A stretch of DNA of 64,000 nt from Sclerurus mexicanus (Eukaryota; Chordata; Aves; Passeriformes; Furnariidae). The notes beneath the pieces were generated by a model. That model made no database searches and was not told where the DNA came from. It saw nothing but the letters and a program-made list of their open reading frames with translations. Positions within the stretch are counted from its first letter, which is position 1, and each line of letters opens with the position of its first letter. The translations under genes were made by a program, and so were the position numbers. The DNA lies in contig VWZF01001843.1 of NCBI GenBank assembly GCA_013396755.1, forward strand, positions 186,001-250,000, written 5' to 3'. This document shows, piece after piece, positions 36,470 to 49,200 of the stretch.

Positions 36470-37072
36470 NNNNNNNNNNNNNNNNNNNNNNNNNNNNNNN
36501 NNNNNNNNNNNNNNNNNNNNNNNNNNNNNNNNNNNNNNNNNNNNNNNNNNNNNNNNNNNNNNNNNNNNNNNNNNNNNNNNNNNNNNNNNNNNNNNNNNNN
36601 NNNNNNNNNNNNNNNNNNNNNNNNNNNNNNNNNNNNNNNNNNNNNNNNNNNNNNNNNNNNNNNNNNNNNNNNNNNNNNNNNNNNNNNNNNNNNNNNNNNN
36701 NNNNNNNNNNNNNNNNNNNNNNNNNNNNNNNNNNNNNNNNNNNNNNNNNNNNNNNNNNNNNNNNNNNNNNNNNNNNNNNNNNNNNNNNNNNNNNNNNNNN
36801 NNNNNNNNNNNNNNNNNNNNNNNNNNNNNNNNNNNNNNNNNNNNNNNNNNNNNNNNNNNNNNNNNNNNNNNNNNNNNNNNNNNNNNNNNNNNNNNNNNNN
36901 NNNNNNNNNNNNNNNNNNNNNNNNNNNNNNNNNNNNNNNNNNNNNNNNNNNNNNNNNNNNNNNNNNNNNNNNNNNNNNNNNNNNNNNNNNNNNNNNNNNN
37001 NNNNNNNNNNNNNNNNNNNNNNNNNNNNNNNNNNNNNNNNNNNNNNNNNNNNNNNNNNNNNNNNNNNNNNNN
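36470..37072. other. Assembly gap (603 N) over TAF4 promoter and start
   Basis: A run of N entered from ctcgggggg and left in frame within TAF4 exon 1. The promoter, 5' UTR and the first roughly 40 residues of TAF4 are expected inside. Confidence 0.98.
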
Positions 37073-37283
37073 TCCGGCCACCACCACCAGCACCACAAGG
37101 CGCAGGAGCCCCTGAGGGCCGCTGGGGGGCTGCTGGGGAACCATGTTGTGAGCAGCAGCAGTAGCAGCAGCAGCCCGAGCCCCAGCCCTGGAGGAGTAGT
37201 AGTAGGAGGCAATGCTAATGCCCAAACAGAGAGCGGCAGCGGCAGCAAGATGGGACTGAGTGCCCCAGAGATCACAAAAGCAG
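37073..37283 (+). CDS. TAF4: TAF4 exon 1, 3' part
   Basis: In frame from the gap: SGHHHQHHKAQEPLRAAGGL, then LGNHVVSSSSSSSSPSPSPG, GGNANAQTESGSGSKMG and SAPEITKAG. The LGNHVVS block matches the human N-terminus. The donor gtaacgtg follows at phase 1. Confidence 0.88.
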
Positions 37284-40200
37284 GTAACGTGGGCAGGGGT
37301 GGGGGGCTCTGAGGGAGAGGGGCCCTCCCCTCCCCCCACTCCCCAGCTCCCGCTGCCTCCTTCCCTCACTGCTTTCCCCCCTTTTCCCTCTCTCCTCCGT
37401 CTCGTTGTGGCAGGAGCGGGAGTGCAAAGGGTGGTATCGATCATACGGGGGAGAGCCTCCCCTCATCATGCCCCCTCGGTGTGTATCCGCGCCTCTGCTC
37501 CCTCCCCTTTATTTTCCCTCCTCGCCTGTGCTTACTCGAGGGTGTTGGATCCTGTGTGGGGGCAGCCGCCCCGCAGAAGGAGCCGGCAGTGCCCGTCCGT
37601 GACTCCGCCGGTCCCCTCTGCTTTTCCTGCCCTTGTTGCTGGAGTGTAAAAGGGCTCTGCTAATCTCGGGGGTGAGGGGAGGCAGAGCCCACCCCCTCGG
37701 CCGTGGCCGTGCCTCCCATGCCGCCTGAGACTGCTCCCCTTGCCTTTCCAGAGGTGGAGGTTATGGGGGGGATTCCCTCTTGATAATGCCGCCTTAGCTG
37801 TCTGTGTAAATGCTCCTTCCCCTCCCCCTTCGCTGTTGCTGAAGTGGAAGGGGGTGTTATTAATCATGACACCTATTTCCTGTAGAGGAGGAAGCGAGGG
37901 GGGATTTCAAGGGGAGGAAGTCCCTCAAAAGGCTTCCCCCCCAATATCTGCCTGCCTTGATATCCCCCCCCGCACCCCCTCCCTTGTTCCAGGGGCTTGG
38001 AGGGGACATCCAACACCTCCCGTTCCTCCTGTGCCCTCAAGGGGGGGTTGTCACAACGCCGGGTCCCGGCAAGGGGGGGAATTCAGGCCACAACACCCCA
38101 CCTTGCACAGCGCCTTCTCCCACCCGCACACCCTCGGTGCTGCCTGGGAATATTGCCCTCTTCGTGGTGTGAGGGTTGTAGGGGGGCAGTGTGAAGGCTG
38201 GGGCTGAGGGCTCACTACGTGGGAATGGAGGGAAGCTGTTTTTCAGGGGGATTGGGAGAAATGTCTCCCCAGAATCTCTCTGCAATTCCTCCCCTCCCCC
38301 CTCCTTTTTTTTTTTTCCTGCTTTCGACTTGCTGAACTGTAAGAAGATACTACAGACCCTCTGTTGTGATTGATGAAGCTCTTCTGGGAGGATCTCCTTG
38401 ACCCTTATAACGTGCATCTCAGTGTCTGTCTGTCACTATTCTTTTCCCATTTCTGTCTCCTTAGGGCCAGGACCTGGACTGTGTGTGATTGTACTTGTGA
38501 TAACACCAGGCCTCATCAAGGGGCATGAGGATTATGCAGGACAAGAAGCTACATCATCTTGTCCCTTCTGAAACCCAGCTTTGCTTTTTATTTATTTATT
38601 TTCAACTGTCTCTGGCTGTGGGAACTTCAGGTCCATAGGAACAAATTCTGTAATAAAGGGTCTTCTAGCAACCTACTCCAGGTCTTGCAGTACTTCTTAT
38701 CTTGCCAGGCTGATGTTTTTCTTTCCTTTCACTTTTCATATTTTGCTGTTGTTGAGCCTCATGATCTAACTGACTTACTCTGTAGGAGATGACAGGATTA
38801 GAGGGTAATATGTGCTGGATATAGGGAATATGTCTTAATAATGTGTCTTCCATGGCCATTTTCCCCTCCTTGTGGTTGCACTCCTTTTGCTAAATGTGAT
38901 GTCAGGCTCTAGAATGGGGAAGAGGTCTAAGATGATCTTCCTCCCTTCACTTGGTTCATATTAAATCTGTTTTCCCTGTTTTGTCTTACTGTAGTGTCAA
39001 AAACAGGGGTGTTACAATTAATATGGAATCTGCCAGTCCTTGGTGGGAAACTGGAGGCTTTAAGATAATGTCTTCAGAGCCACATTCAGTTTGTATTTTG
39101 TCCTGTTTTTTTGGCTCCAGGCAGACGGCTTGGGAGATGGAGAAGACCTGGTGATGAGGGAGAACATTCTGTCTTTGCTGGACTTCTGTTCCTGCTCATT
39201 CTCTCCGTTTACTCTTGTTGTTGTTTTGCAGGAGCAGGAGGAGTGCAGGGGGGTGTTATTAATCATAACACCAGGTCCCAGACTTCAGCTCTGGATGGAG
39301 CCACCACAACGAGCACCAGCACCACCACTGCAGCAGCAGGAGGATCTGAAGTCACTGCTGCTCCAGGGACCCTCAGTCAGGGCAAATCGGTGGTTATCAG
39401 CACCATGGCAACTGCCTTGTCCACCAGGAATGGCAAGATTGGGACCACAACAGTGCAGACTTTGAATGGGAGTAACGTGGTGATGAACTCTCACCACACA
39501 GGAAGTGCTGCTTTCCCTGGGACTCCTGTGACTGCCAACCCCGCTCCTGCACCTGCTGTTGCCCCTCTCGTTAACAATGGACCTGGATCTGTGGGGAAAG
39601 GAAACGCTGTTAACGCTGTTTTGCCGTCAGCTTCCAGCACTGTCATCCAGACTTCTTTCCTTAACACTGCTGTGTCCTCTGCATCTTCCTCCTCACCCAC
39701 AGTTATCTCCTCACAGCCACCACCGAGCGTTGGAACCGGAGCGCCCACGGTGACGCTCGTGAGGCCCCCGATCCACACAGCAGGACCCACGGTAGCTGCA
39801 GCTGGTGCAGCCACTCAGAATGGGAGCAATACTGTGATCAATTCAACCATCAGTGTGGGGAGTTTTCCTGCTGTTGCCACAGCCACTGTGGGATCTGGAG
39901 TTTCCCTCCAGACATCACTGGTGAATAGCCAGTCTGGTTCCACTGTGCCAGCAGCTCCTGCCACACAGGTCATCAAATCTGAGTCTCCTAAAACTATAGT
40001 CCAGGCAGTATCCCAGCAGCAGACGCTGGCTACTGGTGGCCAGCCCAGTACTACAGGGGGTAACATGATTATTGGGCAAACTATGCAAGCTGGGCTCTCC
40101 AATGTTGCTCCCAATCCTGGTGGGATACCTCCTGCGGCTCCTGGCACCCCCACAGGAATGGCTAAAGGCACTGCCAATACGGTGGCACAAAGTCTGCCAA

Positions 40201-43200
40201 GGACTCCAACACCAACTACAAGTGGAATCAGAGCGACTTTGACTCCTACAGTTTTAGCACCTCGTTTGCCTCAGCCACCTCAGAATCCGACTAACATTCA
40301 GAATTTTCAGTTACCACCAGGTAAGTAAGAGGATTGAGGGGTTTTGTTTTGGAAGTGTATTTGTTGCAGAGAGGAAGGCATCCAAGTAAGATTCCCTGCT
40401 GTTTAACTGTGAATTGTGGAAAAGGCATTACGTGTAACAGTGAGAATCATCTGGTGTTGAGTAGTGGCACAGTAGCATTCTACTACTCAGGGTCTGACTT
40501 TGGGTGGCCCAAGAGTATTTTCAGCAGTAATAATTTGAAAGTAATTCTGCCTGGTATCTTTGTTCCAGTGTGAGTGTAGATGAAGCTGCAAACTGCCAAA
40601 GGGTGACAATGGAATATTATGCAATGAAATGTTGATACTTCATTTTCAAGAAAGGCATTTTGTCTTTTCAGGCAGTTTTGTCAGTAGTTTGTAACCTTCA
40701 CGTGCTGCTCAGTTCCCTCCCTGTCCCTGCATGCCCCCAGTACCACAGAGCTTTCTTGAATAGAGAAGCAGCAGATAACAGCACAAGAAAACTACCTTCT
40801 TTTGCTTTAAATACCTTCAAAGTCTGACTTTAAAACTCACAGATTTGAAGCTTATGGTGATCTTTTTAGTCACTGGCATTCTGATACAAAAGGCAGACTG
40901 CCTATGTCCTTACCTCACCCTGTTGTGTCTAGGGCTGCAGCGTTTGTAGTAGCTAGTCTCATGCTTAGTGCTGAGCATCTCTGGACAGGGAATCTAGTCC
41001 TGAACTCAGCGGGTGAGTAAAAAGCAGGATGGGAAGCATTTCTTTGCTCAGAACTGTTCTGTCCCACCTTAAATATCCTAGATTTTGAGATTTAAGATTA
41101 TAAATTTGCTATTATTTTGAGCCAGGCTTGTTATTTGTATCTGCTTTGATTTTTGACTGAAAGTACTCGTGTGAACCTACACATTGCTTCCTGTCTTCCA
41201 AATAACACACACAATTGCTGTATTCTTGCTCTTCAGTGTTTTCAGGGCAGCATACAAAAAACAACTAATTAGATTTTGCTACTAATACCGAGTGAAGTCA
41301 GTGGTGGTTGTGTATCATCTATTTCAAGGGATCTTGGTAAAAATACATCACTCAGAACTCCTGACCAACCTCAGAGCAATGCACCTGTCACATAAAATAG
41401 ACCAGGAATTGTACTGTGTTACTACACACTGTCTTTTTGTGCAATATACTATCAGTGGTATGTGATGCCATGTAGTTTGATGAAGTCTGTCAAACCTTCT
41501 GTGTATCCAAGTTCTAACTGGCATAAGTATTTATCTTTTTTTTTTTTTGTGGCAGAGATTATTCTGTATATGAGTAATTTGAATGACAATGTTACTAATT
41601 TAAAAAATAGCAGTAAAGCTCAAATCTTGAAATCCCAGTGCTTCATTTGAAGCTTGTAAATTGATAGGCTAGAAAATTCTTATTTATTTATTTATTCCTG
41701 TAGTGTGTCAAAGGATTGTTCAGGTTTACAGTCTGTTGCCATGTATACCTACATTTTTGTTAATACTGCATTATAAATCTGATTATGGGGAAAAATACTC
41801 CAGTGGAGTCCAGCGGGACCGTTTTTCAGGCAGCTGATGTTTTCAAACTGCCACAGTGTGCTGAAGTGTGTTACTCTTAGCAGCAGCATTGCCAGTCCTT
41901 GAGTAAAATTGGGCTATAAATTTGCTTCTTTGGAGTTCTTGATAGATCAAAGTAAAACAATATAATTTCTAAGCACTCGGTTTTTATTAAGCACTTTTCT
42001 TGTCTGTGCTATACTTTAAGAAATATTTATAACTTCAAAAGAATAAGCATGACTTTTAAAACAGGCAAGTGTATGTGAGTGGATACGTAGAAATTGGAAA
42101 TTGGGTTCTTGCATGATCAGACAAACTTAATATTGAAAAGGATTTTTTTTTTAGTGAAACAGATCATTTTTCTTTTAAATTGCTTTAACTTGTTTGTTAT
42201 GCTTTGCAAAGTAGCCAACTTTGAAAATGTTTTGCATAAATAATTTCTTTCAAAACACTTAAGAATTGGTTGATGTTGAGCTTAGGTGCCAGGGCCAAGC
42301 ACCTCTGCAAGTCTGGCCACGTGCAACTGCTGTGAGCTTGCAGAGTGCAGGTCCATTCATAGTGAAAGGAGAGTATGTGGCTGTGCTTTTGAAATTGTAT
42401 TTCAAATGACAGCGTCATAGGCCAGATTTTTGGAGGCAGTTTGGTAGTATGACACTACAGCTGCAGTGCTGGTATGCTGTACAGCTACTGTATGCATCAC
42501 ATTTGCATTCACAAGTTTGTTTTTAAAAGTCAGTAGTGTGTGCTAGTAAGAGTTTCTAAGGCAGTGCTTGAAATCATGCACTGCACACACAGCTATTTAC
42601 ACCAAGAGTTACAAACCCTTAGAAAGTTCTGATGGAAGGTTTGACCAATAAGCAGCACATGTTTTACAGTTGTTTTCTTACCCAGAATCCTTGTTTCTAG
42701 CTCTCCAAAATACAGTGTCACATGTATGGAAAGCAGAATATAAAATGTCAGTAAGTGTTATTAACCTGGGACTTGAGAATTGGAAACCTTTCAAGACTTC
42801 AAATGTTTTCTTAAAAAGAGCATGTGGAAAAGAAGCTTGTTCAGTGTTCTTTAAAACATACAGCTTTTAGAATAGTGCTTTGTGTGGCATCAAGGTGTTG
42901 TGCAACAAACCTCGACTGACAAATTGGAGACCTTTGAAGAGCCAGTGAGTATCATAGTTGTGGCCTTGCTGGATTTTGGTATATTGATTCTCCAAGCAAC
43001 TGGACTGTTGAGAGTATCTGTGCATTAGGAGTGGTTTTCCACTACTGACATCTTTGAGGGAGAGGACTGTTGCACTTTGTTTTTTCCAAAAACAGGCTCC
43101 TGGAGAACTTTGTGGTCCAGTGGGACAGATTTGGGTAATGAAGATCTCAAAATAACCTTATTGATACCTTCTTAACAAAGACATGGGAATATTGTGAGTT

Positions 43201-46200
43201 GATTTTGTAGGAGGCAGGAACAGAAGTTTCTCTTTATACAATACTGCCTTAAGTATGCAACATCTACTGAAGCTGTGACTGAAAAGAAGTTGAATGGAGG
43301 TTGTTGTTCCGAGTACTTCAGTAATGTGAAACATGTTTTGTACAATAATATGGTAAGAAGTAGGAAAATCAGCGAGTTTGTTAAAGCAGTAAGTCAGTGT
43401 TCAACTGTTACAGGTGCTCAGAGAAGTCTGCAGAAAACCATGACTGGGATTATGCCCTAAAATTTCTCTTTTGTGTTGTTAAGAGTTTGTAAAGTGCTTA
43501 GAGGTCTTAGCTGGCACAGGGTAGAATCATCCTGTAAAATGGCAAAACTTGTGTACTATAAAATCACTTTTGAAAATACCATCTTGTCCAGCAGTGCTGT
43601 AGCACAAACCCAGCACTGTGGGGTTATTCCTACTTTAGCAGTACTGTCAACTTGGGGTTCAAAGATTTGGTTTTCTCTCTTGCAAGTGCTTAATGTTGTT
43701 ATTTTGCTGCTTTATGTACAAGCATCTCATAGTAAGTTTTTCAGGTGCCTGCTTAGAGAAAGGAGCAGACTGGTGAGTGCTGTAGGTTTATATTAAGAAC
43801 AGTGTAGTGCAGGTGGGTATGCAGTTTCCTCTACTAGCTTAGGTGAAATTGAAATCTAGAAACTTTCACTTCCCCTTGTTCCTTCTTTTACCTGCTGAGT
43901 GACTGTTCATACTTATGAAAATTTGGTGGCTTGATCCTAAAGACTAACTCTTTTTTTCCCCTTTTTTTTTCACAAAATGCAATTTTGTGACAGTTCTTTT
44001 TGAAGCTAGTAGATAGGATGGATTGTCTTGATAGTTTATGTATTTTTTTTTAACTTCTGCAATCATGACCAATGTTCCCACTAGCAGTAGTGCAGCTGTA
44101 GTAGAATTGCTGTCACAGAGTTGTTTTGCTTTGTATCTAAAAATAAAACTTCTTTATTACTTTCCCAAATCTCAGTTGGATCCGCCAGTAGCTGATGGTA
44201 GGGGATGAGACAAGACTTCTTCGGTACTTTCTTGCTGGAGGGCATCTCGTGCCATTCCTGTGTTGAGGACAGGATGGGACCTCTCTAGCCTGAGAAACTG
44301 CTGGGGCCCCTTTAACAGTGGAATGTTCCAGAGTTCTGAACGTTGCCAGTGGTTAAAACTTACCGTTGGTGCTTTCGAAGCAAAGGTTACCTGCAGGAGC
44401 ATTGGTGCTGTACACCTGCAGGTCCTGGAAGATGTACTACATGAATATGCACCCTCAAGGTTTTCTTCATGGCCTTAGAGGCTCAAAACTTCACTTGGTG
44501 TTAAACAGGATCTTCTTATGTAGAAACCGATCATTTTTTGGCTCGTGTTCGCTATCCAAGAGGGATTCTAACTTAGGCCTTCATTAGAGGGGCTTTAGGA
44601 TGGGAAAACTATTGGAATATGTAATTTAAAACGTGGTTTGCATCCTTTTGGCTTGAGCAGTCGTGCATTTTGGTGCTGGAGTAACTGAAAAATAACTTCT
44701 GCAGGAGTAGTTCTGTTTCTTGCAGTTGGGAGTTGGGGTGATAGGTGGTTGGGCAAAGGAGAGTGTATAAAAATGAGAAAAAGGTGGCAGCTGAGACGAA
44801 TTGAACAAATCAGTTTGTGTTATTTTTCATACTGACTCCCTGGTTCCTTGGGTTACTTTGTACTTGAAACATGTACCCCAGAAGTGCCCAAAGTAACTAG
44901 GATGTAGGTAGATGAGGAAATCATCAGACTTCCCATAATGCAAGAATTGCAGAAAGGAATGATAGAAATACTATGAAGTAGTGGAATGTGGTTGTTTCTA
45001 TTTCTCACTGACTAGTAAGCAAGTTCAAACATATCCTCATTATAGTTTCCCTGTATGTTGCATGTGCTGCCAATATTATGCCTGTTAACTGTGTTGGCAT
45101 GGCTTGATTTTGTTAAAAATAATGTCTGTAATGCACCATGACAATAGGAGCTCCTTAAAGTACTTATAGTATGTTTTACTTTCAAAGCATTTTACAAAAC
45201 TTAATCCCTGCAACATGCCTGTGTGGTTGGTAAATAAAGTAGTATGAACTCTGCTTTAGAGCTGGGGGAAAGAGCAACTTAAGAGAAGTTCTGACTTGCC
45301 CAAGGCCATGCAGGAATCGATATTTTGCCAGGATTAGGGTTTGGGAACCCTTCACTTGGTGCCTAAGGCGGTATCTCCCTTTCTGAAAGATAGCTGTAGG
45401 TCTCTTCTGCAGAACTCTTCTGGGTGAGGGGTGGATTTTATGTTCAAATCATGCATCAGCAAAAGGAACATTCTGCTTTATTTGGAATCTGCTACATCAG
45501 ATCTGCCATATGTTGCCAGACTGAAAGTTGTGTTTGTTCGTATTGCAACTTCCATAACTGAGGAATCCTGTGTGCTTGGCTTTGTACCCCAAAGACTCTG
45601 AGGCTCAGGGAGATGTGCAATAGGATTTTTTGTCTCTGTTAAAAAGAGTGTCTCAGTGTTTTGCACATCTCATAAGAGTGTTTCCTTAAGTGATGGGATC
45701 TAATGGGAATATAATTGGCATTCTGTTAAGCTGTGAAAGCCACTAACTTTGACTCCATATTGTTCACTTCTGTTATGGAAAATAGTGTTGTTCACAGCAG
45801 TCTTTGGAAAAGCATGTATGAATTTGTTTCATATGCCTATCTATGCTTAAAATTGTGGTCTTCTGGGGTTTTTTGGGTATCATTAGTCTCATGATAAAGA
45901 TTGTTGGTCAGTGACCAGATGGGAGTGATGTATTTATTTTGAGCTGTTTTGCGCTCTGCAAGAAGTTATGTGTTTTCCATCTCTGGAAATCTAGCAGGTT
46001 ACTTATAAAATGCAGCTTCTTGGTTTGAGGATCACAAATTTGGATGCTGCCCAAGACTTGGAATTCCTTACTGACACAGGATGCTGCAGCAAAGTTAGCA
46101 AACTGAGGTGAAAATGCATCAGTTTGGGGCACTAAGAAGACACAAACTAGTAGATGTCACAAACTCTCCTCAAATGAAATGTTTTGGTGTATGAAAGCTC

Positions 46201-49200
46201 TTACTATTGTTTGTCTTCCCTCTTTTGGGAAATGGTATGAAAATATAATTCTAAAAAATTTTATGAAGTAGCTCAAGAACACAGTTGAAAATGCTGATGC
46301 TTAAACAACGTGGTTTTAAGCAAAGAGAAGGTACTGGTGTGTGTAAAAGTTGCTTTCTGTTCTCAGAAAAACTGTGATCAAAAACTGAGTCTGCTCAGAA
46401 GGAACTGGACGTGGAAGTCACTTTACGCATTAAACACTTTTTGTTACTATAGGCAGTTTTTGTCAGAAACACTTAAAATCAGCATTTTTACCTGAAAATG
46501 ACTACTCTTGTCAAGGTTATTCTCTGTGTTGAAACTTTATGAACGTTTATAACTCCATTTATCTGACTCTGCTCATTGAATTTGATGCCATTGCTTTGTG
46601 TCAAAAAAAAGGCCCTTTTCTAGTTTCAAGTTTAACTTTATGTGAGGCATGTTATCTCTTGTGAAAGAAGATTTGAAGAGGTAGTGTCAAGAAGAAAATA
46701 ATTTTAAAAATACTGTTTCTCACAAGGCAAGGCAGTGATAGAAAGGAGATCTAGTCATAGTTAATAGAGAGTTTTTCAGGTGTATTATGAACCATAAAGT
46801 TCTGTGTGAAGGAAAGCCAAACTGTAGAGAGTATGTGTTGCTCACAAGTTACAAAGGGCTTTTTCTTTGCATGGTCACGGGGATGTTCCTGTGTACAAGT
46901 AGTTTTGATCTGTGAGTGTTGCCCAAGGTTCCCTGGTGCACTCCTGGCATCAGACCCTCCGGATGTGTCTGTCCTGTTGACAGATTGCACACGGTTGTCA
47001 TACAATAATGTTAACCCAGTAACAATAATTCCGTTTTAAACTAATTAAGATCTTGCCTAAATGCGAGAAGTTGTGTATTTATACTGATACACCTTTCTTG
47101 AAAGTTGTAAACCCTTTCTTGTCTGGATCCAGTTTTTCCTGTATCAGCCCTCTTGCATCTGTTCCCTCAATAAGAGAAGCAAAATAGCTCATACAATAAG
47201 CTTCTTCCACAAGGACACGGTTGTTTTCACACTGGAGATTTGAAGACTAAATTAGTGTGGCAAAATGATCCCATATCCAGCTCAGGTGCTGAGAGAAGCC
47301 TAAAAACTGTACACAGACCAGACCAGGCAATTAAACAGGTGTAAAGACTGTGTGATCACTCATAGATCAGATGAGGCTTTGTTTTTCACTGAGGCCACAG
47401 GCACACAAATAGAGCTTGGTGGTGGTTTTGGCACAGTTTGACCTCTGCTTACGCTGAAAATTTTTCCCTCAGTTCTGTTCTGATAGAGGTTTATCTCAGT
47501 TCTGTTCTGTGGTAATTTCTTTCCAGAAATGCTGGTTGTCTTTTGGAAGTGCGATGTCTCAAGGAACTGAACCAGTTTTTTTACCACAAAGCCTCCTGTC
47601 TTGCAGTAATTTTCTTTAGGTGTCTTTAGCATAATATTCAAGGTAAAATGAAATTGTCCTTGAAGCCTTATTTATGCCTTTAGGGATTTTTTTAAACTAT
47701 AGAACATTTTTTGATGAGAACAAAACCTTGATTATCCTCACTATATAATGGTATAGATTATCAATAATCAAGAAAGGAGGTGATAATCATAAGGAATTGA
47801 TACACCTGCCTCCTGTTTCTGTTCAGTATCCAATAGAGCTGTCTTAAGGCATTGTACAAATGTGGCTTATCTTTTGCCTGTACCTGTTGGAAGGCTAGAA
47901 ATAAAATGATGAGTTTCTGTACTTATATTACTGTGATCAGAAAGTTACACTTTGAATATCAAAGGTTAATTCTCAGCAAAGTATATAAATAGATAATAAA
48001 TCCTTGTACTCAGGGATGGTGCTTTTGCTGTGTATTTGTAAGGGATTTGGTGCAAGGTCTGACTCGGACACCAAGCTCTTTTTGTGGGATTTGGAAAAGT
48101 ATATTGATAGAAATTAAGTAACTTCTTGTAATTGCAGAGCTCTATAAATTAGAACTGTAAATGATGAATCATGGATATCTTTTGGTGCTTTTCTCCTCAA
48201 AATGCATTACTAAAATAAGTTTTTCAGTAACATCTTGTAACCAGTACCTAGACAACGAGTAACATAAAAACTTGCAGCAGTGTGTAATATTATTTTACAT
48301 GACTGTTCTTTGATTTCTGTTGAATCAGGTAAGCCTCTCTAGTAAGAATAGTCTGATGTGTGATTATAACTTGATTAATATATGCTTCTGAGAGTAGCTG
48401 AACTGTTAAAAGCTATCACGGTGCTTTTGTGCAGAATAAAGCACGTGCTGGATAGACTGTGCTGACAACCAGTATAGTTGAAAAATGTGTGCTCTAGATA
48501 CCAGGGTATAAACAAAACCAAACAATGAGGTGTGGTGCCACGCTCGAGCCTTTCTGAAATGGTTTGAGGGGACAGCAAGGCTGGAGTAAGTTGTCTGCAC
48601 ACCTTCCTTCAGTTTATTAATCAAATGTTTCTGTAAGGGAAGGTCAGAGTTAGAACCTCTCTCCAAATGTAAAATAACATCAGGTGTACTCAGCATGAGT
48701 GGTGGTGTGGCGAGTGGGACCAGTTGTGCTCACATGAGTCAGAAGTACCAGCTCTGAGGAGTAACACTGAGGAACTGCAGCACTGGTGGCAAAAGAGTTG
48801 ATGGAGGTGACCTGAAGAGTGTTTGCCGAGGGATCAGTGGGGGATGTCAGGAGGTCTGGAGCAGGAGGCTGAGAGTGACTAAACGGTGTGGAAGTTAATA
48901 GACAGGCGTGAGGAGTTGTTGGTTTTTAATAGACATACGTGCAGTCATGTTTGCAGTAGTATTAAGGGTGGATTGGGAGGAGATACAAGTGTTCATGCCC
49001 TGAGCTCCAACCTCTTATTTCCTTTCATTCTTCCTTTTTTTCAGCGTATCATCTGGTTTTCTTTCCTTCCTTGTCCTCCATGGGGGAGGGGCAGAGAAGG
49101 CACTAATTATTTATAAGTGTTAGTCATACCCAGTCATTAAGCTTAGTCATTACTCAGGACTGTGCATTTGATGGTTAGTAAAAATCAAAACGAGACCTGA

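Noticed and set aside
39285..40190. Minus-strand frames of 91-120 codons
   Set aside because: Shadows of the low-complexity TAF4 exon 2 on the other strand.
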